A stretch of 64,000 bases of DNA. It comes from Rhodocollybia butyracea (Eukaryota; Basidiomycota; Agaricomycetes; Agaricales; Omphalotaceae). Both the position numbers and the translations under genes were made by a program. This document shows, in pieces, positions 44,900-57,167 of the stretch. Numbering within the stretch: position 1 is the stretch's first letter; each line of letters begins with the position of its first letter. The stretch is taken from assembly GCA_015501585.1 (NCBI GenBank), contig JADNRY010000161.1, forward strand, positions 62,001-126,000, in the 5' to 3' direction. Below the pieces are notes generated by a model. That model was not told the origin of the DNA and made no database searches. It saw only the letters and a list, made by a program, of their open reading frames with translations.

Positions 44900-45558
44900 C
44901 GTACGTTGAGAGAGAAACAAGAAAGTAAGTTGTAAGAAAGCAACAAACACAACGCAAATCCCGTGCCTGATAGCTGACTCAATCGAGGATGAGATAAGGA
45001 TAAGATAAGGCAAGGCCGTGGGATTTTTTAATCAACTGGTGTTGGTTAAGATTGTTGTCGATCCCCAAACCACATACTGAACCTGTTCGTTTTGAACCAC
45101 ATTGGTTCTAAGTCTGAACGATATAAGCGAAGATATAGCCATTAAAATTTTGGCCCTGCAGACACTTCAAGAGAACGCCGTGCCCAGTCTTCATCCAATC
45201 TTAATCAGCACGATTATCGCTGGGCCTTGTTTCTTACACTCATGCGAGAGTGATTCGGACTGGATAAACATTCTCTAATCACCTTAAAAATGGGTAACAG
45301 TTGGTTCACCGTGCACAGTGGCCAACCATCCAATTACTGCGTTCAATGAGGTTTCGCACTGGAGATAAGAGTTCCTCTTTCTTCCCCGAGCCGCTAAACA
45401 AAACAAAAAAAAATACAGTCCGTTTTAGATTGAAACACAAAGACGCTGTGATTAGGCGTCGTACACCATCTTATTGTATCATACTGTTTTACTGAGACTA
45501 CAGTACAAATAAAAGCGCGGTTGCCATGGAGCTATACATAGCAATACCTCTAGTTTAA
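44900..45558. other. Intergenic between the HNH gene and the SUN fragment
   Basis: It contains the presumed promoter of the minus-strand HNH gene. No ORF of note, RNA gene or repeat partner is seen. Confidence 0.45.
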
Positions 45559-45987
45559 CTATGTATCGAGAGACGGCGTACGTTCTGGAGGTTCTTCACC
45601 ATGTACTGCAAGCCGATGAAGACATGTAGTGGTTGCACCCCAGTTATCCAAAACTTCTACGATCACAACAGCTGTCCTAAACTGAAGATCAACTGAAAAA
45701 GTCTGTTTGGTTCCAGGCTGAGCAATATCATATGATATAACACCTCCTTGAACAAATTTTGAGCCGTCCTCGAGAGCCATAGGTTTTGGAATTTGATCTG
45801 CGATGGAAAAATACTCCCAACTAACTGTATGCAATGTTACTGTTGATTGGTAACCTCCAGGTGGCAGAAGAGCCCATATCCGGAGGAGTTTAGGAGCTTC
45901 TGCTTGTCTCCAGCTAGGAAGCTCGCGATAATCAGGGTAGTAGACAGTAACGTTAGTCAAGCGAACACCTCTAGCCAACTTTACTGC
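45559..45987 (-). pseudogene. SUN-domain (Sad1/UNC-84) gene, C-terminal fragment cut by the 3.29-kb repeat
   Basis: The minus-strand frame enters from the repeat boundary and runs to a stop at 45559. It shows LTNVTVYYPDYRELPSWRQA, PKLLRIWALLPPGG, VISYDIAQPGTKQTFSVDLQ and VEVLDNWGATTTCLHRLAVH. The order (beta-sandwich, then QTF..., then NWG...TCLHR..VHG) is the end of a SUN domain, which sits in the perinuclear space and binds KASH peptides or, in fungal SUN-like proteins, other ER partners. Everything upstream of the domain is missing, and no other piece of this gene occurs in the window. The truncation point coincides exactly with the edge of repeat copy 2, at 45988. Confidence 0.75.
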
Positions 45988-48900
45988 TAGATACAGGGGT
46001 GCTGGAGAATTTGAATATACTATGAGCTAAAATGCAAAAAGAGCTGGTAAGTAGAGCAATATTTAGGAATAAAAATTGAACACGCACTTGATACACACTG
46101 CAAAACCAAGAGTAATTGCAAATAGAAGGTACAGATAGCAGTTCGACTATTAAAGTAAGCTGAGATGCCTAAAAAAGCTATGTTAGTTCAGTGATTTTAA
46201 AGATAAGAAACTCAAGACGCACTGAAAAACCAAGAGCAATCGTCGCACAAATCAAAGAATGTAGTAGTTGAAGACTAACAACGGTCAGTTCAATGATTAA
46301 GAAGAAAAGAAGAGACACACTTCAGAGAAAACATACAAGGAATCCAACAAAAGAGTGATCGGGGAAGGATCGTGAAATCAGATTTGGGAAGGAAAAGAGC
46401 CAGCAAGAGGGTCGGAAGCAACGAGCACGAAAGATGATTTTATGAAAGCGTGACTGCACTGGTGACCAACGAAGCGCATGCTGAAGAATCCAGAAATGTA
46501 TATACTGTCCATTTCAATCACCCAGGCGCAGATTGCTAGGATGTTTGGTAGTTCCAAGAAAGCCAACCAGCTGTCACTGAGGCAATAATGGTAAGAGGGA
46601 ATGATGGCAAGAGGGAATGAGGCAATGATGGTAGAAGGGAATGTGGCAGCGAGGTTGACTGAGTACAAGAGCGAGAATATTATTTGAGTACAAGAGTGAT
46701 TTTTTTTCGCAAGCAACATCTAAAAAGCAGCAAACCGCGACAGCTCAGAGCTGCTTGTCGCGTCCATCTCGAGCGTAGGGCCGGAGCCGCCTTTCGCGTC
46801 TGTTGTTTTCCCGTTTCGTGTGCGCATCTAGCTGAGGTCGGGGCCAGTTGAACGCAATGCGAATCTTGAAGTCGCACTCAGTTGAGTGGCGAGGAAGAGG
46901 TTACTAAAAAAACATACCTTAGTTGCAGCCGTGAGACGCGGATGGGTCACTGTGGGGTTCGCTCGACTGCTTGGTCCGCTTTCGTTTTCAGGGTGGGTCA
47001 TATTTTTAGTTCTTTTTTCGTGGCTGAAGTGAAGGTGAAGGTGGTGGTAGCTGGGAGTGTTGAAGCGCGCGCGGCAGATGCCTTTATAGGTGCGGCACCT
47101 GTGCTGACTCTTTGCTGACTTAACCTTCGTTTTTGCGGGATTGTATGTTTTCTCTAACATACTTAGATATTCGATTCCCTATTTTGAGTGGCGCACTGGC
47201 CGAAATGCTAGTGAGAATGAACAGCTGCGGTACCGGTGCCCAAGACTGACGCCGGAAGGCAGATTCTGCGATTCTGCGAACACTTTTTTCATCACTTCAT
47301 AACTTCTTATGAGATATACACTGATAGCCGTAGTGGTTGGCGACAAAATATTTATTTGTACAGCTAAGCAGCTGGCAGCACAATTGACAGTATATTTCTA
47401 CATACTTACAGCTAAGCAGACGACCGCGATACGTAAGCACAGAATCGTAATTGTTTGTTTGAGAGGCACAAGAGTTACTGACTGAATGACATTTGACGCG
47501 TCCGGACTACGTAGTAGAGCCAATCAGAGTTAAAGTTATAAGTTGAGTTTAGAGTTACTGACCGAATGACATTTGAATAACGCGATAGAGAACCATGTGG
47601 AGCTGGCAAGGCAAAAGGTTAGTAATTTCTCAGATTTGCATAAAAATACGTACAACGTCGCATGGTCGCTAAAGCCCAACTCACCATGCAGTTTACAAGG
47701 AGATCGAAATCTGGGATTTTAAGGACTTGTGGAATACAACGCCAACACGAAACCAGCATCATAAGGAAGGAGCACAGTAACACTGCAAGAACCGTGCACC
47801 TACCGCCCCAGATATTCTATCAGTCTTCCCAGTTTAACTTTAAATTTCCTTTACGAGCGGCTGGTTCGTGGAAGTCTAGCCAATCTAGGTTGGATACGGA
47901 ACGACCTCATTGATAGCACCTGAGAAGAGTTTGCCAAGCAAGCGCTTGTTGACGGAAAAATATCCCTCCATGTCAACGGGGAAGTCCGCTCTTTTGCCGG
48001 CGTCGGCGCTCTTCCATCGAAAGACGGTCGCCACTTTAACAACCACCAAAGGTTTCGTCGGCTCTGAAGGCTCAAGTGGATCGTCTCCGAGATGAGGTGA
48101 CGCTGTCAAAGATGGGATCAAGCAAGACCATAAACGAGGTATGTATATTATTGATTTGTGCGCCCAGACATTCGGTAACCCGCATCACAGTTCAGGTGCA
48201 GGAGAGGCTGAAGGGTAGGTCCTATCGTACGCAGGTGCAGTTGACTAGCGTACGCAGTTGAAGTACTGTAGTTAATGTAGAGGAAGGAGGAGAACGGGAG
48301 CAGGAAGAAGATAGAGGGGTGGCCAAGGTGAAGAAGACCCTATCATGGATTCCGAGTCCCTGGTAAGCTCGACAGCAATTCATCTGTGGAGCGACTCTGA
48401 TGCCTCCAAATCCGATGCGCTGCCACTCGCAAGTCTACCATAATCTTCTCTGACGACGAGTCCTCCATTGAGGAGGCCCTCAAGTCCCGTTGAGAAGAAA
48501 ATTGGTGAGTCTCTAAACGAGCCGACTCCGACTCCGACGATGACATTGATAGCTTCACCGAGGATACTGGTGACGCGGAGGTCTCGGATGAGGAAAATTC
48601 CTCTGCAGCTCCTGACGCTCCGAAGTCGAAATCAAAAAAGAAAGTCGTAAGATTGGGAGACATTCTTTTCCAGATATTCTTTTCCCTCAACTTGGTAGGT
48701 CTCTTCGCGGCTGATTTTACGGGTCAATATTTCGAATAGGATTTCATCGATTTCTGTCGATTGCTGTGTTGTTCTGCGTCGGGCATTATGAATATCGGAA
48801 TATGGTACACCTTACCTGTCTAAGAACTGTTGACAAACTTCATGGCGAGCATGGTCCATTCCAAACTAAAACGGGGATATGGTCTTCAGCGCACCGAAGT

Positions 48901-49287
48901 CATGAATAGGAGGAGTCCCACAAACCATGGCGCAACCGAAACGCAGCAATCCAAATTTCCTGTCGTTTGAGCTCGAGAAATCGTAATTCAGAAGGAGGCT
49001 GAACGTCTAACTCGGGAAGTAGAGATATGCGAGCACGTGGTATGGCGGATTGAGATCAGCGCTTGGAAAAGGCAAGCGCTCAGCGCCTGGAATACGAGAT
49101 TCCCACACATCATATACTACATTTACGCTTCAACATCTACATTTACTTATCCTAATACTCAATCTTATCCTATACCGTACAAAACTTGATGTAAATTTCT
49201 ACAAACTTAGTTGCAGACAAGTAGTCGTTCATAAGTCGCCGGCAACTTAGTTACGTCCGAGGAGCCCCGGGAGGGGATCACTAGTGC
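45988..49287. repeat. 3.29-kb direct repeat, copy 2 (partner 4454-7739)
   Basis: Same orientation as copy 1. Visible differences: A for C near 46060; A for G near 47882, 48170, 48410, 48437 and 48893; and 14 extra bases near 49189 (GATGTAAATTTCTA region). Left flank: SUN-domain fragment. Right flank: the duplicated Zn-cluster segment, joined at CTAGTGC/CCGATTG. No terminal repeats are visible. The pattern of differences is mostly G to A in this copy. Confidence 0.9.
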
Positions 49288-50344
49288 CCGATTGTCAAAG
49301 GAACCCAAAGGTTGAACGCGTTGCTTGGAGTACACTATCAGTGATCAAACAGATAGCAAGTTTAACGTATGCCTACCAGTGGCAGCGACCGATGGGCCTG
49401 CTGGAGAAAGGGGCCAAACGTACTCTTCGAAGTCAAAAGACAACGGTGGCAAGGCAACGTAGTGGTTGAGCTGGTCCTGAGAAGGCCAAGTGGGAAATTC
49501 CCCTGGTGGATTCGTCTCGGAAAAAAATTGGGAATGATGCGAAGCAGAATCTTCAACGGAGAGCGCGAAGCTACGACCAATATCTTCCATTCTCGTATCA
49601 GGGTATTCTTCGGGGTCAGTGTCAGTAGACGCGGGGGTCGAGCGTCGAAGGAGCTCTTCCCGAAGGCAGAGGCTCTCTTCCTTGTGGCGGAGGCTCTCTT
49701 CCGTGTCGCTGAGAACTTTTAGCCTGCGAGTGACTCGCCGTTCTATGGCATGGAGGCTTTTTTGCTCGGTTTCGGACTGAGTCCCCGCATTATACCATGA
49801 CGATAAAGTAGCATATTGCTCATCACTTATATTTATAGTTTCTTGCACCCTGATCTTCTGGAGGATGGCCACCCTCGTTGCCTTTCAATCGGCATCGGTC
49901 GCATACCTGGTTGTAAGTATTAGTAAATAGGTATGCCAAAATGTTTTGGATACGAACGAGATGACTGTATCGCATGTTTAAGTAGCGTCGTTCTTCTTTC
50001 GTGCCGCGTTTTTTGATCACTGTCTTGAATCTTTCTTTCATTTCATCACTGATTTCGAGAGTCTCCTCATTCAATTTCTGTATAGGAGTTTCCGACATTT
50101 CCCCAACTTGCAAACCGCTCTTCAATACCTCTGTTGGAAATTCGAGTGTCCTAAGATCATCGCTCGGTGCTCGCATCGACCGATGACGATCTTCATCTAT
50201 AAAGCCCCAGCTGAGAAGAGGAGAATAAAAAAATCGCTGGGACCTAGGATGAAACAGGGGAGCCGGGGCATACGTCCGTGGTTGATTGTTCTGACTAGAC
50301 GCCAGAACACCCTCCTCACCTTCCTCACAGATAAGGCGATCCAT
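49287..50344 (-). pseudogene. Zn-cluster-family gene with lost zinc cluster, 5' end present
   Basis: The minus-strand ATG at 50344 begins MDRLICEEGEEGVLASSQNN. The frame continues through TLEISDEMKERFKTVIKKRG and RYLNMRYSHLVR, as in the intact paralogue at 61880-63691 (TLEISDELKSRFKIEYKKKG). After a probable intron ending ACAACCAG, only the first CxxC (VCDRCRLKG) remains. The stretch that holds the other cysteines in the paralogue is absent. The C-terminal frame (RVQETINISDEQYATLSSWY) is then shifted. The identical deletion is present at 39952-40762, so the break preceded that duplication. Its 3' end is replaced by the 3.29-kb repeat at 49287. Confidence 0.65.
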
Positions 50345-50875
50345 AAGTTGACCAGGAGAGGTAGGATAGGTTCTCGTGAATCGAATTCCCCCCGGTTTAC
50401 AACGGTTCTCTCGAGTACACGTCTTCTCTCACACTTCCCGTGTTGCGCTACGGTGACTCTGTCACTCTAGCGTTACAGTAGCAAACTTTAGAAATCAATC
50501 ACGAATGAAGACTTTGAAACCAAGGTACTTTCTGAACAGTGTTGGTGGGTGAGAGATTCAATACATAGAAATCTCACAAACGACAATTGGGTCTATCCTC
50601 CTAGCCAAACTCCTAGACGCTGGCGCCGACGAGACCGCGTACGCTACTGTGCAGCTGTGTAAGTCGGCGTCTAAAAGTAAGAGTTCTGGGTGTAGTATAC
50701 TCTTGGGAGACTTCGAAGGGTTGGGAATATATTTGCTGGTCAAAGCGTAGTTCGAGAGGTGAAATTGCTTAGTGGCTTATGTTCAGTTGTTGTGGTAATA
50801 GTCGAGAGCGCTCACGTAATGCAGTCGTGTGACTCTGTTGAAACGACTTGTCTTTTGAAACTCGTTATCACGAAC
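50345..50875. other. Intergenic, nothing assigned
   Basis: No coding signal beyond short frames; presumably promoter sequence for the flanking divergent reading frames. Confidence 0.4.
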
Positions 50876-51621
50876 ATGAAACTGCCTATCCTTTCGGGAA
50901 ATTTTCATTCTGAAGCCTCATTCATTGTACAATACAATAGAAGGAAAAAATTAGTCAAAGCTGAACCCATCTTTAAGGTATAGCAGGATGGACAGTACTA
51001 ATCTTGCGCTCTACTGATAACGCTAACTACGTAGGACATGCTAGAGGTGCTTAAGGCAGAATTTAACCTTCCAGAAGGCTGCATTCCATTCTTGATCATC
51101 AGCTCACTGCGTGGTTATGAAGAAGAGGGTGAAATCGAGTTGACAGAACGAGCGTACAACAGTTCCAGCATCAGAAATGAGGTTGACAAACTCATACTTA
51201 AACTCGACCGGGAAGGAAGTAAGCTTGTACTCATTTAGATATACCAGCTATCAGATTTTGAGAAAAACTCCAGATGATGAAGACGCTGTTGCTAGCCCTG
51301 GTTTACAAGGGTCATCTCGACCAAGCAAGGTAAGTCATATCAAACCTCAAACTGATATTAGTGTAAGCTAAAGCTGACTGGCAGCGAGGGTGCGATGAAC
51401 AACCAGAGTCGGGTAAGCACACTCGGAAACGTCGTCGTATGAACCAACAAGAACAGGCTGGGGAAGCACCAAATCAAAGATCACTGGCCCAACGTGAAAG
51501 GCGCTACAGGGAAAGATTAGCCAAAGAGAAACTGGCTGAAGAGAAATTGGCAGAAGAGGAATTGGCGGAAGAGGAATTGGCAGAAGAGGAATTGAAGGAG
51601 GATAGCGTCGTCGACCAGTGA
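50876..51621 (+). CDS. Small unknown protein with basic patch and Glu/Leu repeats
   Basis: Likely exons: 50876-50977 (MKLPILSGNFHSEASFIVQY), 51035 to about 51218 (DMLEVLKAEFNLPEGCIPFL), about 51258-51329 (ILRKTPDDEDAVASPG) and 51385-51621. The last exon starts RGCDEQPESGKHTRKRRRMN, a nuclear-localisation-like patch, and ends in a repeat of (K/E)LAEE units. The phase between the second and third exons does not fit any good GT-AG pair, so there may be a small indel. A start further upstream is possible. No family is recognised. Confidence 0.45.
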
Positions 51622-51935
51622 GGTATAGTCTCATGCGGCCTCAAACTTTTCTGTCTTATTAGTTTAGCTGGCGCCAGGCAGGTGGTTTACACGATGTGCA
51701 GTGCTTATTATCCGCGAAATGTTACATACGTATTGAAACAACAAAAGTATTAAAACAACAAAAGCACTTAGGTTGAAAACCTTACAGAGCATCGGTAATC
51801 AGCATACGTGAAGCTGAAGGATCGTTAGAACAAACACGTTCAACCCAAGGAAGGGCAAATCGAAGCTCAAGTGACCTCCCCCTCATCGATTCCCAGAGCG
51901 TCCTTCATCAATTCCCAGATTCCAGTGGATAGTAA
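51622..51935. other. Intergenic, nothing assigned
   Basis: Short AT-rich stretch between the Glu-repeat gene and the NTPase relic. No feature supported. Confidence 0.4.
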
Positions 51936-52330
51936 CCTGAGCCTCCTACTTGGACAATTGAGAGTATGAAACTGTAGTCCTAAGTATTCCGTCGCCATCA
52001 AAAGGACCCAGCTCGGGTGTAACAAAGAGGTACATAACTTTAACACGTTTGCGAAACTGTTTCCGAGCGCAGTTTTTCAGCTTCTTTCTTGATGATAGGG
52101 ATGCCAGCTAGCGTGACCTTCTTGGGGCCACTGTGGCCAGAAGAGACTTGGATAATGACCAAGATAGCATACCTGTCCAAATTCCAAAAAAAGAACGAGT
52201 CAAGTTGGGGTTTTTGGGGATATAGTAGGTGTCAAAGTTAAGTTGAGTCCATTCGGGGAGCTTCTTGGCGTAAAGACGTCACCTTAGGAAATTCTTCGTG
52301 ATGAGTATACACGGTGCTGGTGATTTGAAA
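51936..52330 (-). pseudogene. Relic of a retrotransposon-hot-spot / Crinkler-like NTPase C-terminal block
   Basis: Minus-strand frames give LNFDTYYIPKNPNL and, after a slip, WNLDRYAILVIIQVSSGHSG and GIPIIKKEAEKLRSET. This parallels LDAYYIPARTNNPFFDSFFF...MVVQVSIRY...GRQIASVAG in the NTPase gene at 18969-21402. Frames are broken and no Walker motif is present, so only the downstream part of a second family member survives. Confidence 0.5.
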
Positions 52331-52482
52331 GGTGTAGACGTCGCCTAAATCCCCTTAATTGGAAGTGCACGTCGTCGGTTGCAGCTGAACGAAGATGTTT
52401 TTGCCATCCATGAGCATTTGGTGCACATATGCCTCATAAAGGTTGCCTGCAAAAGAGTGGCCTTTCCTGACAGGAAAGGAGG

Positions 52483-52924
52483 TTAAAGAACTCCGGCGGC
52501 TCTTTTCGCAAGGAGGACGTTTTGCGCGAGTTTCCGCATTGTCTTCTCAACATCCTCGGATTTCCGAACAACGTCGAAACCATCACTACTCCACCAACTT
52601 AGGCATACCTTGCTCATGAAGAAAAGATTTACGCGCTGAGAACATTTTTCGATATTTGTCAATGCTCTCGTCGCTTCATAGTCTTTTAACTTCAATTGAA
52701 GTCTCGCCCTCAGCCTCAACCTTGACCGCAGCATACTTTTTCTTCTGAAGGAGCAAAAGACGCTGGAAAATTGCATCGAGATCGACTTTGAGTTTTTTAT
52801 ACAGCTTGTTGACAACTAGTGCAAGCTCGGAGGAAATTCGCAGAGCTTCGGGTAGCTCAGTTGTTGACGAAACGCAGCAAGCCGACGGCGTAGAAATGGG
52901 AATATTCGAATCATCATGGTTCAA
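52483..52924 (-). pseudogene. DNA polymerase alpha catalytic subunit fragment
   Basis: The minus strand reads LALVVNKLYKKLKVDLDAIF and QRLLLLQKKKYAAVKVEAEG. These match the 'I(D)xxFxxLLLLKKKKYAA' region of eukaryotic family-B replicative polymerase alpha. The frame then changes (KDYEATRALTNIEKCSQRV, DVVRKSEDVEKTMRKLAQN) and ends at 52483. None of the catalytic DxxSLYPS or DTD blocks is here. It is a short, degenerate duplicate; the functional gene must lie elsewhere. Confidence 0.6.
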
Positions 52925-53329
52925 TTGAACTTTGAAGTTGCATTGATAGGTATCTCATGTGACATTTGCGATTTGGCTTGGAAATGTCACGGGGTCTATC
53001 GCTTTAAGCGCGCCGTCGGCTCAATCGGATCCAAGCCGCTTCGTATAAAGTCACTGTTAAACGTTCATATCTGGAACTGCTACTCCAAGTCTGCCGCGGT
53101 CTGCGTAGTCAACGTCTTACAAAGGCCAAAGTCCCTTGTTCCTTTTTGTCTACCCCTTTGTTACGATTTTGGCCATCAGTTGCAACGCCTCAATCAAACA
53201 GGTTTCCCTTGTTTCCTTTGTCTATACCCTTGTAACAATTTTGGCCGTTGGTTACCAGACTTTATTTAAAGGTCGAGAAGAAATATTACTCCCCTTACCT
53301 TTATCTTTTACCAATTCCCAATACCTCCA

Positions 53330-56300
53330 ATGAATTCATCGCGGCAATTCTTTGAATGCAGGTGTCCTCTCCAGCCTGACCTTCACTCTGTACATAAAAC
53401 TAATAAAAACAAGCACTTCCGAGAATTGTTGCAGATGCAAAAGGCCGCCTCAAACCATGAAAACTTTGATTCTGAGGTTAGTTCCGTTCTGTAGCGCCTT
53501 TATAGCTTACCCGTTTCAATACAGCTTGATCATATTAACACTATGATCACAAGTATCAACCTTGCCAACGATAACTTTGATCCCCGAGCTCAGCCTAGCA
53601 AGCTTTGGGCTTCCCGGGAGGAATTTCAAGAGACCAGCGCCCCACAACACCCATCTACTCTTGGTACTGTTCCAACTTCGGATATTCTGGAGAGCGTTGC
53701 CAGCGTTGCCAACTCTGCGTCTACTTCATTTGGTGATGAATCCAACATATCACCTTCTCACTCTCCATCTCTCACTTGGCAGAGACAAAATCTTTCACGC
53801 GCCGCGCGCACTTCCATTCCATCCAAAATTCACCATTTTCCTCCAAAAACTAAAGTAACTCAGCCTCTTCAACTACTAGAAGAGTTAGAAAGACGTATTC
53901 GCCACGCTGATGGCACTCTCCGCTTACCTATGAACCCATCTGCTCTTGATGATACTGCTGCCTCAGAAGTAAGGCTGCAGTTGCACGAGGCTACTATGGA
54001 AGTTGAGCGTATCCGTCATTCTTTGCAGAGGGTGAGTAAGGTGGAAGTTGAGAGGGTGAAAGCTTATACAACCAAGATTACGGCACTGCTAGACGGACTG
54101 GCCCATAAAATCACTCTCTTTGAATACGTTCTTCCTTCAGCACCACCTGCGACAGATCCAGTAATTCACAACAGCGGTACGTTTGTCTTTAGTATTTCAG
54201 TCCCTGCATTTGCTTATTTACATTCAGAATACGTGTTCAAAAACCCAATAGAGAAGCTGGACATAACTGCTCAACTTCTCATTCTCTTGGGCGTCATATG
54301 CCATGTGCTACTAGGAGTTGCTGCCGATCCCTGCAACTTTATAATCAGCAGCGTATTCCTCATTGTGGAATCCCTCATGGCTACCCGAATGCGCGTAGAC
54401 AAAGCTGGCCAAGCAGACTTTGCACCTGAAGATGCCACGGTTCGAGAGCAGCTTCCTCGGACATTGTATACTGCACTGAATTCACTCAGTATAGAAAGTG
54501 AAATGACAACATACGCAATGTGTCCTGATTGCCATTTTCCCCATCCACCGACTCTTAATCCCATAACCAGCATTTTTTCATACCCTACTGAATGCTCGAA
54601 CAGACGAACTATCAAAAACGGGTCAACTCAGTGTTGCACTCCTCTCCTACAAAATGGGAAACCCATCAAGCCATTCCTTGTTCCTTCTCTTCCTGATTTC
54701 TTTGCTCGCGAGCTATCGGATCTTCAGACCGAGGAAACATGCATGAAGGCTTGTGATGATGCATATGCCTCTCTGCAAAGCTCGCCGGTCAATGACTCTG
54801 TAACCAACATCTTCCAAGCAGAGTTTATGAAATCATTTGAAGGCCCGACTCCTGGTAAACTTTTCATCGAGCGAAACGGCAAAGTTCGATTAGCGTTCGC
54901 CCTCCAACTTGACTTTTTCAACCCTAATGGGACTCGTAAGCGAGGAAATCATGATTCAGTAGGAATAATATCTCTCGCCAATCTCAACCTCCCAGAGACT
55001 CTTCGCTATCAGCCAGATCACCTTTTCCTGATGATTATTCCAGGTCCAAAAGAGCCTGAATTGGATTCTATCTCCCATTATCTTACCCCCATTATCGATC
55101 AGTTTATTATTGCTTGGAATCGGGGGATTCACGTTTCTCGGACAGCTTCCTCACCTAATGGTCGTACGGTGGAAGCCGCAATTGTGCTTTCTGTAAATGA
55201 TCTCCCTGCTGCTCGTAAAGTCGGAGGTTTTGCGGGCCACATGTCAAACTGGTTTTGCGGACTATGTAAACTCTTTGGCCGTGGAGATTGTTATCGCACA
55301 GATTATCAGAACTGGAGGTTGAAAGATGTTGCTGAACTTCGACAGCAAGCGCAGACCTATCGCGATGCTAAAAGTGGTGAAGAAAAAGAACGTCTATTCA
55401 CAGCAAATGGTGTGCGATGGTCAGAACTGTGGCGACTACCCTACTGGGATCCAACAAGGATGCTTGTTGTTGACAGTATGCACTGTATCCTCGAGGGATT
55501 GGTTCACTATCACTGCCGCAAGGTTCTCGGACTTGACAGCAAGGTGGCCAGTACCCCAGAATTTGTCAAAATGGCTCCAGCCTTTACGTATGAGTGGCCT
55601 GCATATGATGCTAAGTACAGCAAACGTCTCAACGAGAAGGAGGGAATATATCAAATGCATGATAGGGACGAAGATCAGATCCAGGGAATTCACGAGCTCT
55701 TACAACTTCCCTTCGAGTGCGAACCGCGGCCCTGTCTTGACGAAAATACCCTTACAAAACGACTTGCTGACAAACGACGACCTGCTTTACGATATATTTG
55801 CTGGTCTTTGAAACTTTCTACCTCTGTTTCGTTGATCAACGATAAAGGTCAAAGCGTCATTACTGAGGCAAAGTACAAGCACCATTTCATTACGCTTCTC
55901 CTCCAATGGGTTGGTTTTCAATTAATTCCCAAACCTGCTCTAAAGTACCTACCTAGCGACGTGCAAAACCTTTATTTAACAGCAACTTAACTCCTTCCAT
56001 TCCTCGAGCGGTCAACGGCGACACTGTCTCCCATGTTCAAAATGTGATTAAAGAGACTGTCACACCTTCATGGATTGAGCATGTCCCTTACAACTACTGT
56101 GAGGCAAATGCTGGCACCATTAAAGCCGATGAGTGGAGAACGCTTAGCACTCTTTATCTTCCGATAGCACTGACAGTACGTTGGGGTCAAGAGAACGACA
56201 AATCTCCATCTGAAGAATCTCACTTACTAAAAACACTCGACCATACAATGGCTCTCTTTCAGGCCGCTGATCTCATCTGTCGATATGCAGTGACTCCTGA

Positions 56301-57167
56301 ACGTGCGCAGGCATTTCGCAGTCTGCTCAAGGAATGGGTTGACGGTCTCTATGAGAATCACCCTCATACTAAAGAGCATAAAAAACGAACCAACGTCCAT
56401 ATTGCATTTCATTTATATGAGTTTCTAATTCTCTTCGGACCTGTCATCTCCTGGTGGTGTTTCCCGTTTGAACGTTTGATAGGAACTCTTCAGAAGGTTA
56501 ATACAAACAACCACATTGGAGGTATGTCATATATCCTCTCAGTTGCTCAAACAACTGATTGAGACATTTTGTAGGGGAGATGGAGGCAACAATAGTCAAA
56601 TCCTACGTGAGAAGCGCTAACCTCAGACGTTGGCTAAACCGGAAAGACTGCCCGCAGTTCATTCGAACACTCAAAGGGCTGTTCAATAAGGCTTATCACT
56701 CTAATGTGAAGCGTTTGTCTGTGGAGGAAGATCATATGCACACGCAAGCAGTTAATCGTTCAGACCGCGCCCATTACCAATATAATGGTGTCAACTTCTC
56801 TCGATCCACAACTCATCTTGGGAACAGCTTGGTACTATTCACACCCCTACATTCCACTGAAGCAGTAGCAGGCAGTATACAGAGGATTGAGGTGTGCAAC
56901 AGCGTACCATTTTTCCACATTCAGCGTCAAAAACCACTACCATTGACCAAGTTTGACCCATTTAAGCGATACCCTTGGTTTTTCGCGAAGACTTATTCTT
57001 CCAAAATGAGCTGTGACCCTCCTGAAAGGGTGCCAGCTTCAAGAATATTGTCTCATGTCGCGCGTTACAATTTTTCTGACGATCGCGCTGTAATACTTAA
57101 TTTATCAAGAGTAAGTCTTTTCACTTTTTTGTATTTGTATTCTTGTCACTGATCTGTCTAGGATTAA
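53330..57167 (+). CDS. Tnp2-type (CACTA / En-Spm superfamily) transposase, intact
   Basis: Six GT-AG exons: 53330-53476, 53525-54176, 54228-55909, 55957-56521, 56575-57110 and 57162-57167; 3588 nt, 1195 residues, phases consistent. The start MNSSRQFFECRCPPQPDLHS has a CxC-type cysteine pair. Further on are a coiled coil (LHEATMEVERIRHSLQRVSK), hydrophobic segments near residues 230-270, a CPDCHFPHPP zinc ribbon-like motif (about 364), and the Tnp2 core. The core includes QLDFFNPNGTRKRGNHDSVG (about 493), SVNDLPAARKVGGFAGH, LPYWDPTRMLVVDSMHCILE (about 670), KETVTPSWIEHVP and KADEWRTLSTLYLPIAL. The second intron is 51 nt with no stop in frame. No frameshift is seen, so the element may have moved recently. 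Convincing CACTA terminal inverted repeats were not found. Confidence 0.9.
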
